Below are positions 33,557 through 45,640 of a stretch of 64,000 nt of DNA, in pieces (within the stretch, counting starts at the first letter, position 1; each line of letters opens with the position of its first letter). The stretch is taken from positions 4,092,001-4,156,000 of the forward strand of contig JAUTDP010000003.1 in assembly GCA_033439795.1 (NCBI GenBank), read 5' to 3'. The notes under the pieces were generated by a model. That model was not told where the DNA came from. It saw only the letters and a program-made list of their open reading frames with translations, and ran no database searches. A program made the translations under genes and the position numbers. This DNA is from Sordaria brevicollis (Eukaryota; Ascomycota; Sordariomycetes; Sordariales; Sordariaceae).

Positions 33557-36500
33557 GTGGAGGAACAGGGCCGTCGAGTGCCCACAAGGCCCGCAAAGTC
33601 CGGGATTCGAACAGCAACGGCGTCGAACGGGCGCGGGTCCCAGTTTCGCACCATGACATCGTCTGGCAGTTTGGGGGAGCGCCTGGGGCTTCAGGTTGCC
33701 CCTGGGGCTGCTTCCACTTCCACATTTCACTTCACAGTGGACTCGTTCAGCGCACAGCCCACAACGCTTCTTCCTCATTCTCATACAGGCACAGGCGCAG
33801 GACGCACACAATTGCGGACCACCAAGAAGGGCAGGGGCACGGACAGCGCCGGAACTCGAACTCCTGGGGCAGGAGCCGTCATCACCTCCAACTCCAACAC
33901 CACCAGCAACACCAACCAGCTGCCCGGGCCTGGATCCAACCTTGACACCTACAACAACCTCACCACGGCAACCACCACCACCTTTCCCCAACCAGCACCC
34001 GGCAACGGTAGTGGCAGCTTCGACAAGGGCATTTCTTTACAGACTGCTATTGAGAGCAACGTTCATCACTCACATCGCCAGCACCACAACTCCTCCAAAC
34101 TTCCCGCTTTTCGCTTTGCCGACCTGAAAAAGAACGCATCCTCGTTTTTCCCTTCGCTGCCGCTCCTGCAGCCCTCACCTAATAAGAAATCCAGACGGGG
34201 CCACTGCCCAGGGGCAGTCATATCGTCGACACCAGCTGGAGACCCTGCGCAATTACTTTCACCAGATAACCTACAGCTAGCCGCACCTGCCAGTCCACCA
34301 CAATTTAACCAGCAGCACGAACCTAAAGACCCGAAGCAACCCCAACCGACTAGCCCATTTAATCATAATCCCCCCGACAACCGCCGCCCACAGCTTTCTT
34401 CAAGAACTGCTGAAGAAGAAGAAGAACGATCGACCCCAACTACTGCTGCAGCAACACCGCTGCCAAGACAGCAAATCCACAAGCGGCGATTACAAGTGGA
34501 AGACTCTCCTGCCATTCGAGCCTCGACCTCGAAGGTCCAGCCCTTTTCGCCAACAGCAGCTAAGGTCTCGTCTATTGGCTCAAAACGCCCAGCCTCTTCC
34601 GTCTGCGATAGTCAAAGTGCGACCGCCAGGGGCCCGTATGTGTCGTCGAGATATCGGTCTGCATCGATTGTAACACCTCTTCGGAAACGTCGCCAAACGA
34701 ATTCGGTGGTACTCCTTTTACCTTCGATCGATAGTATCACTGCGCAGGGCCCACGCGAACAGGTACCGCCTGCGACCAAGTCGAGAAAGATTAATGAGAA
34801 GAGGAGATACCGCCCGCCAGCCTCTTCATCTTCCAAACCCGCCTTTGTCCTGACTGCCTCCGGTTCCAGCTCCGGAGGGCAAGCAAATAACTCCTCGACC
34901 CGGCAGTTACGCTCTTCGACATCTAGCGACAGCCTGCTGCTCGATTGCGACTACAATTTCGGGCGCACAAGCGACTGTGAGGGGGACATGTCAAACTCAA
35001 CCCAGAGAGACCGAGCATTGAGGGCCCTGGAGGGCAGACGGGATGACGATATGTCGCGGATGACACCACCAGATTCAGCTACGGCAGCTTCCGACAATGA
35101 AAATACCGCCGAAATCTTCATGAACATTGCCCGCGAGGACCCAGCACCACGGCCGGCGCAAACTCGAAATGAGGATCAGAGCGCAATTGTAGGTCGCTTT
35201 TTTTTTTTATCTGAGGCTGTTGTTCGCTAATTCGCCTATACGGAGTTTGCGCGGTAAGGTTATTGGCTAATTAACTGGCGGGAAACAGTCACGCATAAAC
35301 CGAACCTCCTCCCATCGCCGGCCGCTATCTACGGCGATACCATCATATCAGACGTCATCGCCGCCCCAGGTGTCTTCTCGACGACTTTCCGATTCCCGCG
35401 AGATGACCGCGTCCAGAAGCCGGCTGCTTTCCGACCCACAGACGGCCCGAGAACCGCAAGTTCGAGGTATCGCGAATCGTTTGAATACCAGCGTACCACA
35501 GGAGGACCTGGGCCGCTCTCAGTCTGTTCGGACGTCTCTTAGGCAAAACCCACCAACGCCCCGGACGATAGCGTTCCAGGATGCTTATGAGGCGGGCGCC
35601 GGACTTTCGCGAAGGTCATCCATGGCAGAAATCTCATCCGTTGGGAGGAATCAGCCATATCGGAATTCAAACCTTGGCGCTGTTGGCGGCCGCATTTACA
35701 ACTCGTCGCCATTGGTTCCCCGGGCCCCTGAGCCGCAAAGGCAAGAACCGCCTCAGAACACAGAGACGAACCAAGGCGCCGAGGGGACGGATTCATCAAC
35801 ATCGACGGCAGACCCTTCTACTGTGTGGGACGAGTTGGACGACCTGAAGTCGCGCATTCATAGGTTGGAGTTGACGGGGAAGAAGCCACCGGCATCGAAT
35901 TCTAGGAGTTCCGAGGAGCGTCCACCAACAGCGACGACCAATGCTACGACCATGTCTGCTTCGCCAAAGCGTGGATCGGGAGGAACTACGATCAACCATG
36001 GAGAAACAGCTAGTAATGCTTCTTCAAAAGAAACACAACCCATTCTCTTATCAGCTCTGTCAAAAACCAAGGGTCTGATCAGCGCCGAGGTTTTCAACGC
36101 CATTGAGTCGGCAGCAAATGACGCTTTGGCCTTGACCTCCATGATTGGCGCTGCCGGGCAGCCCGGACCGATATCGAGCGGCGCTAGTGTTGTCGGGGGC
36201 TATGGCAGTGGTGTCACGGATAGGCAGCTCCGAAGGAAGGCGGATAGTATCTGCAGGAGCTTGACGGAGTTGTGTATTGCGTTGACTGACGAAGCTAACC
36301 AGCCCAAGTCAGCCCAGCCCGCGGCTCCAAGTCGTGAGACTGAGAAGGTCATTACACCAACAACAGCGAACAAATTTTCGGGTATCACGGGCCAGCGAAG
36401 ATCGAGCATTATCGCAGAGACAGCATTACCGCAGCCAACGAGCGCTACTAGTCCTAGGGCTCCGACGACAATGGAACAGCGAAGGATATCGCTTTTGGCT

Positions 36501-37238
36501 GCGAGCGCTCTACCGAGTCCCAGAAATTCGGCCATTCCCGCTACCCCAGTCGACTTTGGCACACCCGGGCGGAAGTCATCACTGTTACTGGCTAGGAACC
36601 GTCGGATGGCGGTAGAGGAACCTGAGGATCAGGTGAATGGCAGAAGATCATCGCTGCTGCTAAGAAGCCGGAGAGTGGGACAACAAGAGGACCAACAACA
36701 AGAAGAGCCGATGTATAACGCCGAGGGCCGCAAGACGTCGTTGCTACTGCGTTCCCGGACAAAAGTCTTTAACGAAGAGGACGAGGACCGGTATCGCACC
36801 CCGTCCAGAGCTATAACAGAGGTCAACGGGCTGCGAAGTGCTCCGCGCGAGTTTACCGCCGGCGGTGGTCAAACTTCGTCTCCTCCTGACAATACCCCAC
36901 TTGGGTCTTCGGCTTTGCCTCGTAGGCGGTTGGTGCCTACCTCGATAAGTTCGCGACTCAGTACTCCCACCGCTCCTGCATTACAGCCGTCGGCTAGTCG
37001 TCGGTACCTCGATAGGACAGGCGACGGACAGCGGGAGACGGTTGTAGCTAGCAGCTACGCAGAAAGGCTGGCGGAGGAGAGAGCGCAGAGACAGTTGTCC
37101 TTGGGTCAGACGGCGATGATGAATCGGACTGGTAGTATCAGCCGACGGACTCGTGGTGATTCGGGGATACCTAGCATTTCTACGTCGAATCTGCAGCAAC
37201 AGCAACAGCAGCAGCAGCAGGTTGGCGGGTACAGGTGA
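33557..37238 (+). CDS. Large disordered conserved fungal protein with Arg-Ser-Ser-Leu-Leu-Leu repeats
   Basis: Two exons: 33557-35188 and 35289-37238, separated by a 100-bp intron (gtaggt...acag, phase 0), giving 1193 residues. A later in-frame start exists at 33653. Residues 1-700 are Ser/Thr/Pro-rich and disordered. A short coiled-coil-like helix lies at about 722-742 (TVWDELDDLKSRIHRLEL). A helical, conserved-looking part spans about 797-883 (LLSALSKTKGLISAEVFNAI ... ADSICRSLTELCIAL). Five copies of a basic motif follow (RRSSIIAE, RRISLLAA, RKSSLLLARNRR, RRSSLLLRSRR, RKTSLLLRSR) at about 914, 942, 972, 996 and 1024. The protein ends in a short polyglutamine tract. Similar proteins occur across filamentous ascomycetes without known function, as far as I recall; none is assigned here. 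Confidence 0.8.
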
Positions 37239-38682
37239 AGAGGAGGAGGAGTCGGGGTGACAGAAAGGAGAGGGGTGGAGATGATGGTGGCGGCGGCCGT
37301 TGGTGGAAGACCTGAAAAAAAAAAAAAAAAAAAAAAAAAAAACAGCGGGAAACTCATGCCCCTTTACGACGTTCAGACCAATGCTGTTCATGAATGTAAC
37401 AACAACAAACAACAACAATTTTCGGCACAACTTTCGACATACACAGTATACCCTTGGGGCGTGGGTGGGGCGTTGTCTTTATACCTATTTTTCTCTTCCC
37501 TTTTCTCAGTCAGTCGGGCAAACCTCGGCACACATCCTTTCATTCAGTCTTTCTATTCTCATGGGGTTCGGAGGGCAGGCATTTAGGAGGAAAGCCTTCA
37601 TTTTCTTTACGACCAAGCCTTCACAGGCATTCATACCCTATCTTTTATTGTAACGAATCTCCTTTGTCAAAATCATACCAAACCGGCGGAAGAAAAGGAC
37701 AGGAAGGATAGGAAGGACAGGAAGGGAAGGAAAGGAGGGCGGCTGAACGGGCGGAAGAGCATACAGCATTGTACAAGCATATAGCATACACAGCATAGCG
37801 CGTTTTGCAAATGCATGTTATACATATACGGTACTACTTGATACCTCGAAGCTGTTTAGGTGGTTGAAATATTGATCGATTATTTTCACATTATTGGGTT
37901 TCGGTCTCTCTTACTCGATGAGCTTGGCAAGGTGTAAGCTGAATTTGTAGATCCGGCAAGTGACTCATGTCGGCGTGATGAGTTCTTCGCAGTTTTGTTT
38001 TGCTTAGGACATTGGTTCAAAGCTTAAAGTCACCAGAGTGGTGATTCTAGTTACCTGAATGAGACCCTTGGACTCTTGCAGTCAGGTTGTATCTGAGGCG
38101 AATTGATGATTTCATGATGCGGGTCTTTACGCAACGAGTGCGTTTATTACGGTAACGAAAGCTGTCGGGTGACATTTTGACTACAGTCAAATGGCAGAAA
38201 TTGCACATATAGCAGCTCACTTTTTTGTAGCGCTAACCATTCATCCCATCTCAACGTCACGATCTCATCCTTTGCTCGTTTCTTCATCCCCTTGGTAGAA
38301 ATCTACTTGGGAAAGTACAACATTAATTTTCACTTCACGAATGAGAAGGTACGTGAGTCTGTGACGCTGCTGCCTACCCTGGACTGTAGCAAACCAAAAC
38401 CCAAGTGGCCCAGTCCGCTGACGAAAAAAATTCACACTCATCAGCATCATCAACAACAACAGCAACCAAAACCTGTTGTTGACTGTTGCAGCCGTTGGAA
38501 AACTTCGAAGTCATATTCCAAATTCACGTGTTCCAATCGTTGCCAGGCAAGCACACGCGCTCGTTCACAGGTAAAAACCTCTCACCCCAGCTATTTTCTC
38601 GGTTTCAAAAGAGCAGCTCATCAACCCGGCTCACAGCACCACCGCCAAACCCAACCGCCATCACCACCCTCACATTTTCAAA
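37239..38682. other. Intergenic region between the disordered-protein gene and tpt1
   Basis: Holds a 28-A run at 37315-37342, 76 bases after the upstream stop, then 3' UTR-like and promoter sequence. No supported gene; open frames here are chance readings. Confidence 0.4.
37315..37342 (+). repeat. Poly(A) tract of 28
   Basis: An uninterrupted run of A in the presumed 3' UTR of the upstream plus-strand gene. Confidence 0.9.
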
Positions 38683-39708
38683 ATGGCCTCAATCGAAGAC
38701 CACCACCAAGACCTCGCCGACCGCGCTGCCGATTCCTCCTCCAAGCGCGGCGGCGGCGGCCCCCGCGGTCCCAAACCCGGCGGCGGACGCGGTGGTCACG
38801 GTGGTCGCAAGGGTGGTCGCGACGTCGACCTCTCCCGGGCCCTCTCCCGCCTCCTCCGGCACCAAGCCTCTTCAGCTGGCATCACTCTCGACGCAGAAGG
38901 TTATGCGCCCCTAGACAAAGTCCTCGCCTGGGGCCCGATTCGCAGTCTCAAACCTATGTTTGAGGAGATACTAAAGGCGGTTAGGGAGAGTGATAAACAG
39001 CGTTTCGCCATAAAGCTCAAAGAAGGGGGAGATGGGGATGTTGAGGCAGCGGAGAAAAGGGGGGATCCGAAAGAGTGGGTTATAAGGGCGAATCAGGGAC
39101 ATTCGATTAAACTTGAGAGTGAAGGTCTGTTACGTCGTCTGGTTCTGCCGGGGCACGAAGCCAAGGAGGGTGAAGAAGGAGCGGGGACCGTGCCCGTTCC
39201 CGAAACGGTGGTGCACGGGACTTATTTTGCGTTTTGGGAAAAGATCATTGCTAGCGGCGGGTTGAAACCGATGGGGAGGAACCATGTGCATTTCTCGACC
39301 GGGTTGCCGGAGGAGAAGGAAGGTGGGGTGATTAGTGGAATGAGAAGTGATGCGGAGGTGTTGGTTTTTGTGGATGTTGAGAGGTCGATTAAGGAGGACA
39401 GTGGGATTAAGTGGTGGATGAGCGATAATGGGGTTGTTTTGACGGAGGGTGATAAGGATGGGTTGGTCCCGTTGAAGTATTTCGAGGAGGTTAGGGGACG
39501 CAGACAGGGCGTGGGTTTGTTGTGGAAGGATGGCGAGAAGGTGGCGGATTTGCCGGAGGGGTTGGAGGTTAGGATGCCGATGGGTAAGGGGAGGGCTGGC
39601 GGTGGTGGTAGGGGAGGAAGAGGTGGACATGGACGTGGTGGCGGTAGAGGTGGAAAGGGAGGAAGGGGTAACAGAGAGGAGAAGAAGGGTGATGAGGTGA
39701 AGCCTTAG
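38683..39708 (+). CDS. tpt1: tRNA 2'-phosphotransferase (Tpt1/KptA family)
   Basis: Single exon, 341 residues. The enzyme removes the 2'-phosphate left at the splice junction of ligated tRNA, passing it to NAD+ to give ADP-ribose 1'',2''-cyclic phosphate. The family core covers about residues 48-270: DVDLSRALSRLLRHQASSAG with catalytic Arg59-His60, then WVIRANQGHS with Arg135, then VVHGT and GRNHVHFSTG of the NAD pocket, then SGMRSDAEVLVFVD with Arg221. All four residues of the Arg-His-Arg-Arg signature are present, so it should be active. Both termini carry Gly/Arg-rich RGG-like tails (residues 21-47 and about 303-332), which the yeast enzyme lacks to my knowledge; they may aid RNA binding. 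The gene is convergent with the Q-rich gene. Confidence 0.95.
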   Translation: MASIEDHHQDLADRAADSSSKRGGGGPRGPKPGGGRGGHGGRKGGRDVDLSRALSRLLRHQASSAGITLDAEGYAPLDKVLAWGPIRSLKPMFEEILKAVRESDKQRFAIKLKEGGDGDVEAAEKRGDPKEWVIRANQGHSIKLESEGLLRRLVLPGHEAKEGEEGAGTVPVPETVVHGTYFAFWEKIIASGGLKPMGRNHVHFSTGLPEEKEGGVISGMRSDAEVLVFVDVERSIKEDSGIKWWMSDNGVVLTEGDKDGLVPLKYFEEVRGRRQGVGLLWKDGEKVADLPEGLEVRMPMGKGRAGGGGRGGRGGHGRGGGRGGKGGRGNREEKKGDEVKP

Positions 39709-40296
39709 GAGGTTGATTCGCAATAGACAGGCCGGTGAACTATCTAGCAGACGATAAAAGGAATCAGAAGAAGTCAAGAAGGAAATGAGCAACTAGAGTT
39801 CGAATCAAAACACCACAACGGGTTTAAGTTCAAATTCGCTGTAACATTTAAAAGCAGAATAGCCACCCGATGGTGCAAAAATGATCCAGACGTAGCCAAC
39901 CTTCCACCCAAGTGCTACCGTAAGGACCTATGCGTCGACACTTTTGTTGATAATAGTACATGGAGAGACAGACATAGACCGCAAGGAAATGTTTGTACAA
40001 AGGGAATCAAAGCCCGTTCATTAACCGCTACCGTGCCCATCCCCCACATTACACCGAACCCAACCCATGAGATAGATATATGCAACCAACTTTTGCCCCA
40101 TTCCCCTTCCCACGCCCATATACAACCGGCTCAAGGGCTTGATAGCCCATCCTTGACTAAATATCCCCCCTTTTCGCCTTCCAACACCTGCCTACCCAAA
40201 AGTCAAACGACCACCACCCTCTAGCAAGGGGTATCATGGTTGGCAGATGTCTGCAGATGTGTTTTGTAGTTGATACACATAAGGAAAGCCCAGAAC

Positions 40297-40391
<95 letters not shown>

Positions 40392-40530
40392 AAAAATATG
40401 GAAAAAGGAGGAAGAGCAAAATATGTATGCGTCTTGATATGTGTACTTGAAAAGAAGATGACAGAACTCGCGTGAGTCTCGAGTCTCGATGCAGATGCAT
40501 GAAACAAGAACAGCACAGATGATGATCTCC
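39709..40530. other. Convergent 3' region with 88-A homopolymer
   Basis: Tail-to-tail spacer between tpt1 and the minus-strand Q-rich gene. No gene seen; its main feature is the 88-base A run. Confidence 0.5.
40302..40389 (+). repeat. Poly(A) tract of 88
   Basis: An uninterrupted run of 88 A in the assembled sequence, preceded by cccctc and followed by ggaaaaatatgg. It is by far the longest homopolymer in the window. It may be a decayed retroposition tail or slippage; the exact length in an assembly is doubtful. Confidence 0.85.
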
Positions 40531-42089
40531 TCATCGGAACTGCTCAGCCTTGAAGGTCAAAGGCTGCTGTTGTTCCTGCTGCTGTTGCTGGTACTGCTGT
40601 TGCTGTTGCTGTTGCTGCTGCAACTGCTGACTCCTCTTCCACATCTCTCTCTGGTAGCGTCTACTCGCAGCTGTTATTTGTTACTTCTGGTTAGCCTCTA
40701 CTCCATTTCCAATGACTTAGCAAGAAAGAGAAAGAACATACCAGGCTCCCTAGCCTTAACCCTATGCTCCTCCAACACCCACTCATTCTCCTCCTTGACC
40801 AACTCCTCAGGATACCTCCACATCAACCCAATCGGATGACCCAACACTTTGGCGGCTTGCCTAACCTGAACATGAACAGTCTGGTACCTAACCCCTTCGT
40901 ACTCATCCCAAGTCAAAGGCAACATCTCGCCAGGGTTTTCCGGGTCGTACCGGGGACGTTCGTCAAAGATGAGCGAGAACTTGTCCGAGTCTTCGGTACG
41001 GGGAAGTTTCGCGTTAAGACGGTAGTAGTTGCAGTTGAGACCCCCCGCTGTGCGGTAGAGTCCCGGGAAGCGAGCGTTGTACCGCTTTTCGATCTCGGCC
41101 CAGGGTAGCTCGAGGTCGTCTTTGTGGTAGATGATGAACATGTTTTGTTCGTTGGTGTATTGGATGTTTTGTTTTTTGCCCTTGCTCGTACCGGTGGAGG
41201 AAGAAGTGTGGAGGGTTTCGTCTTCGTCAGGGTGGTCGGTGGTCTCATCGTCGGTGTTGGGTCCGGGAGAGCATGAGGAGGAGGAGAAAGAGGTGGTTGA
41301 GAAGGTGGATGACTTGCGCTCATTGCGGACGATGACAGCGCTCTCGTAGGGTGAGTGCCTGCGCTGGCTCTTGCTGGAGCGGGAGACTTGGAGTTTGCTG
41401 GTATAGGCGGAGAAGCGAGATGAGAGACCGCTGTCGAAAGTCGTTGATGCTTGTCTCTTCTTTTGTGGGCTGGACAAGTTCTTGTAGCACACATCTGGAA
41501 CGGAGTAAGACCTTGGCAGGGCAGGGGCTTGCTGACGCTGCATTTGTTGGCTGGCAAAAGACGATGACGAGATGCTGCAAGTGGGTGATGGCAGCGGGGA
41601 GAACATGCTTCCTTGCTGGAATGGTGCGGTGAAGCGTGGTGATGGGTGACCGGAAGATGTCTGGGGCCGGTGTTGGCTGAGCTGATGCTCGAAGGGTGAG
41701 GGCACAGCATTCAGAATGTGCGAGATAGGAGGAAGTGAAAGCTGTTGTTGCTGGGGCTCGAGCAGACTGCGCATGCTGGATCCTGGGCGAGTGTCCAAGT
41801 TGGTGATACTCGCCTTTCTCTTCAGGTCCGAACCGACAGAGGACACGGAGGAGGTAATAGAAAGCCCGGAGAGCGCTCCGGAGAAGTAGTCCGAGTCTAC
41901 CGAGGGTCTTCTGCTCCAAGAAACCGAGTGGAAGCTGCAACTGGGGCTCAACTGAATAGAGCTAGGGGTTGAGGGTGGTGATGGGAAGGACAATTCGTTG
42001 AGGCGGATGTTGGGTAGCTTGAGAGGAGCGAGTGTCCTCGACTCGAACTCCTCTCGAGAAGACAAGCGCGGTGCAGTTGCGGAAGACAT
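40531..42089 (-). CDS. Myb/SANT-like fungal protein with glutamine-rich C-terminus
   Basis: Two exons on the minus strand: 42089-40742 and 40670-40531, with a 71-bp intron (gtatgt...acag), giving 495 residues. Residues 1-300 are Ser/Pro-rich. A compact conserved part at about 312-450 begins NMFIIYHKDDLELPWAEIEKRYNARFP and continues GLNCNYYRLN and LGHPIGLMWRYPEELV. The W...EI...YN..FP pattern resembles a Myb/SANT-like helix-turn-helix used by fungal regulatory proteins. The second exon encodes a tail with long glutamine runs (CAG/CAA mixed). Splicing removes an otherwise accidental read-through end. A nuclear DNA-binding role is plausible but unproven. Confidence 0.82.
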
Positions 42090-44326
42090 GATGATGACTC
42101 GTCGTGGTGAAGTCTTGGAAGTTGTGATGGTGGCTCAAGTAAACTGATACTGCGATGAAGTGCTTCTGAAAAGTTGGGTTCGAAGCTGTTTATGTAAAGA
42201 ATCTCTCAACTCCAAGGTCTCGAAGCGAGGCAAACGATAGACAAGAACAGACAATGTGTGATGATACAAAGCAAATATGCTAGTGTATTGATGCTTGTGT
42301 GGACAATCCGAGACCCTGGATGGAGATCATCAAGGGACCTTTCAACCCCTATATACATAACGAATGGGGTCTGGGGGAGGGGGAGAGAGGAGGATGAGGA
42401 GAAGTAGGTACAGGTATGACATCTGCAACCTTGTCGCCTCCGTCCTCCTCGAAGACAGGCATCCCGCAGTGTGTGGCAGATAGAGATCTTCCCCCATTGC
42501 ATTTGGCAGCATGCGAGTTTCATGATAGCATAGACATATCAGGCAGCCCAAAAGACAAGACTAGCCTATCCGTAATCAATCGGCATTGTTCTCCCAGGGA
42601 AGTTAGAGCCAGAAAGAACAACCGATAGGTGAGCAATAGGTACAGTGAGCTGGTAAGGTAGTAGTGTGTGTATGTAGGTAAGGTAGGGTAGACAAGTGGG
42701 GATCACTAGTACCCAGCACTTACATGAGCATACCTTGTCTAGTTTCCTTCCTAACAGAGATATCTCTTACCCTCATTCATCTGTGGTAAGCCCAGTCTGA
42801 TTTGATCCCCTCTCCTCATTGCCTTGTTAGGCTTCGTTCTGCCCTACCAGGTATGGGCCCCCGTATACAGAGCGAGAAACCATGTCGTCGACGTGGGCCC
42901 CCGTATTCGCGCCAAGCGGCCGTTGGCCGATGGGCTTGTCGAACTTATGGACAACGACTAGCACTTCACTTTCCAGTTAGATGAGTGGTAGGGGTATGTG
43001 GCAGTAAGGGATGTTCTGGTGTCGTCGTTCGTAACTGTGGTGGTGGTGGAGGTCGCCTCGGCCGGGTATTGCAACCAGGACGTAAGAAAGGCCAAGTCCT
43101 GTCATGAGCGGATGTCTAAGACAAGCAGGCGGCGAATTAGTCTCAATCAGCCGCCGGGGCACTTCCAACGTTCGTCCGGGGGGCCCGAGAGCCATGCCTT
43201 TTTGTTGACTTTTGTCTTGCTCCAGTCCTCGTCTCTGGCTGCTGCTCGCAGTTGCGGGGCAGGGACGAACTGGTTTTGCTTCTTCCAGGCGTACTATGAA
43301 GTCTTCCAGCAGGCTTCATCCATGAATGTTGTCATCTGTCTGATTCCAAAAACCTGGAATTTGAGGTCATTGTGCTTACCGAAACGATAGCACATGAGGG
43401 ATAATTTGTGGTGCAGCAGTCATTGATATGCTGGGCTCCGGCTCGGCATTGGGGATCAGGTATCAAAAGAAGGGGTCCTCTGCCCAGCAAAAATGACCAA
43501 AGGCCTGGAACTTACCGTTGTATATGGCTGCCGTGGTCAGGTAGCACTGTACCGCAATTCTGGAAAGAGGCAGTGAGTGACTTTGGGACAGCCAGAGAGG
43601 ATGCTTGGGTTGAGTTCTGCTTTTTTTTTTTTTTTTTTTTTTTTTGGTGAAGGAGGAAAGGGTCCGGGATCGACCTTTGTGGTGGTGTAGGCGTGTTGCA
43701 TCTCGCTTTCGATATCCGAACGCCGGTCTACTTGTTGGAAGTACCTTATGTAGGGAACCCCAAAACCCTTTGTTTACTTGGCCAATTGAGATCGTTGTAT
43801 GTGGTTGAAGAAGGCAGGTCTGTCCACTTGCGGTTAGCAGTTCTGTTGATTGGTCCTGGAGAAATGGGCGAGTGTGCTTGGGGTTTTTGAAAGCGAAGGA
43901 GAGAAGCGGCAGAGCCATACACTGTGCGTATTGGACTTTTGTCTGGCTTTTTTCACATACAGCGTAACCACGGGCCTTGGAAAGGATATCTGGAACCTTA
44001 CTGCTTTTAGTTTCAGGTGCAGTTTTATCCTCGTCTCCATCCATGGTGGTCTCGGTGATGTGTAGGAAAATTGCCCATACAGTGTAATACTCGTTCGCTC
44101 AGAGAAGTCTAACCCCGTCAACACCCCCCCTCATTTTTACCTACTTTACGGTTCTTAAAACAAGGACCGGGTATCGTGACCAGCGTCAGCGATTGGATAT
44201 TCAACGGGTTCAGCTTCAACTAAAGATTTAGGTCGGTGCAGTAGTTTGGTTGACTCCTCATGTCCTTGAGAGCTGGGCTGCGTGGTGTCTTGTCTGGCCT
44301 TCAAACCAGCCGCTGAGAACGGAATG
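42090..44326. other. Intergenic region up to the retrotransposon
   Basis: No supported gene. It includes the promoter of the Q-rich gene, a duplicated motif (gggcccccgtat at about 42857 and 42896), and a run of 25 T at 43621-43645. A 193-codon open frame on the minus strand (43463-44044) owes a lysine run to that T tract and looks accidental. Confidence 0.45.
43621..43645 (+). repeat. Poly(T) tract of 25
   Basis: Uninterrupted T run in intergenic DNA. If the minus strand is read, it is a 25-A tail-like tract. Confidence 0.9.
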
Positions 44327-44516
44327 TGTTAGATTGCATAGCAAAGTGGATATCGTAATTGAGGGTTAAAAAATTGATGTGTGTATTCAGAAGAGTTCTG
44401 TGGAACCCGAGTTAGGGGTGCCCAAACTATTAGGAAGGTCTACAATTAGAATCTAGTAGCTGGGGCGCCTTACGTAAGCCTATTTCTACTAATCGAGTCT
44501 ACCCTCTAATTTAATA
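44327..44516 (-). repeat. 3' LTR of the copia element (left)
   Basis: 190 bp, aligning over its full length with 49759-49948 and differing mainly by C-to-T and G-to-A transitions. Confidence 0.92.
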
Positions 44517-44784
44517 CACTTCCCCAAATGTAATCTATTTCTTAAAATAGATAAATCTAAAGCTATTTATATAAAATTACTTACTCCTTTTTATTTATTT
44601 CTTTAATCCTTGGGTATTCTACCCGTTAATAACCTTCCTTATTTCGTATAGAATCTATCCCTATTAACTTCTTAAATTCCTAGTATTTTTTTACGGTTAA
44701 TATTTTGGTTATACCGTTTGCGGGCATTTTTGAAGTTTCGAAATATTATATTTTAATTATCCCTATTTATACTTCCTACTTTAA

Positions 44785-44994
44785 TTAATATTAATAAATA
44801 TCGATATAACGGAATTTAATTACTAGTTTTAATATTTCTACGTTTAGGATTTTGAGTATTTAAATATTATTATACTCGAAAATTGGGGTAGGGTTAGAAA
44901 ATTTTAGTATAAGATTTCTAAATAGTTTTATAATATATAATATTTCTTTAGCGACGTTAAAAAGGGCTACGAACTTTGCTTCGGTTATAGAAAT
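44785..44994 (-). pseudogene. RIP-decayed copia RNase H segment
   Basis: On the minus strand the frame gives ISITEAKFVALFNVAKE, then EYNNI, then KLVIKFRYIDIY. These match the copia RNase H pattern of a TEAE-like acidic motif, a D-N pair and a late RHVDIH-like block, with the expected transitions and RIP-type stops. This fixes both the class and the orientation of the element. Confidence 0.85.
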
Positions 44995-45469
44995 AATTAT
45001 TATTAATTATTTAGAAGTTCCTTAATAGATGAATCTATTATATAATTTTACCGTAAATTTTTGGGAATTCTTATAATTAATAGAGTTATTAGTAAAGGAG
45101 GCGTTAAAAATAAATTAAAATTTAATATTTCCTTTATAATATAGGGTTAAATCTATAGTAATAAAAAAGTAATATAATATTTTATTTATAGCTTTATAAT
45201 ATTTTAATTTTAAATTGTAATTATATTTAATAAATCGATTAGTTATAAAAATAATATTTAGTTTAATAATAACGGCGGCGTAAAATATAAACCCGATTTT
45301 AATTTAATATTAATAAATAAATTAATTAATAGTTTTATAATCGTAGAATATTAATTCGATATTATTTATTAGGATTTAAGTAATATATTTATTATTAGCG
45401 AATTTATAAATCTTTTAAAAGTATAACCGTTAGGATAATTAGATTTTATAGGCTTTATGATCGCGGATT

Positions 45470-45640
45470 ACCTCAATACTTAAAAACTATTATAATTCCT
45501 CTCCTCTAATTAAATTATATTAGGATTATAAAATCTTTATATATTACTAAGCAATTTCCTCCTTAATAGGGTAATAATAAAAGATAATATTATTAATATA
45601 ATAAAAGATTAAAATACCGTCGTTAATTAGAATATAAGGA
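45470..45640 (-). pseudogene. RIP-decayed copia reverse transcriptase segment
   Basis: Minus-strand frame with NDGILIFYYINNII at about 45630-45585, where the intact family has the YVDD catalytic box. It is followed by PIKEEIA, IRGEEL and LSIEVIRDHKAYKI, the usual copia order. D-to-N changes in the catalytic box come from G-to-A mutation. Several TAA/TAG stops interrupt the frame. Confidence 0.85.

Noticed and set aside
39780..39830. tRNA T-loop-like motif gttcgaatc
   Set aside because: No acceptor, D or anticodon arms can be folded around it on either strand.
43463..44044. 193-codon minus-strand frame with a lysine run
   Set aside because: The lysines come from the T25 homopolymer; the rest has no domain and is opposed by other frames.
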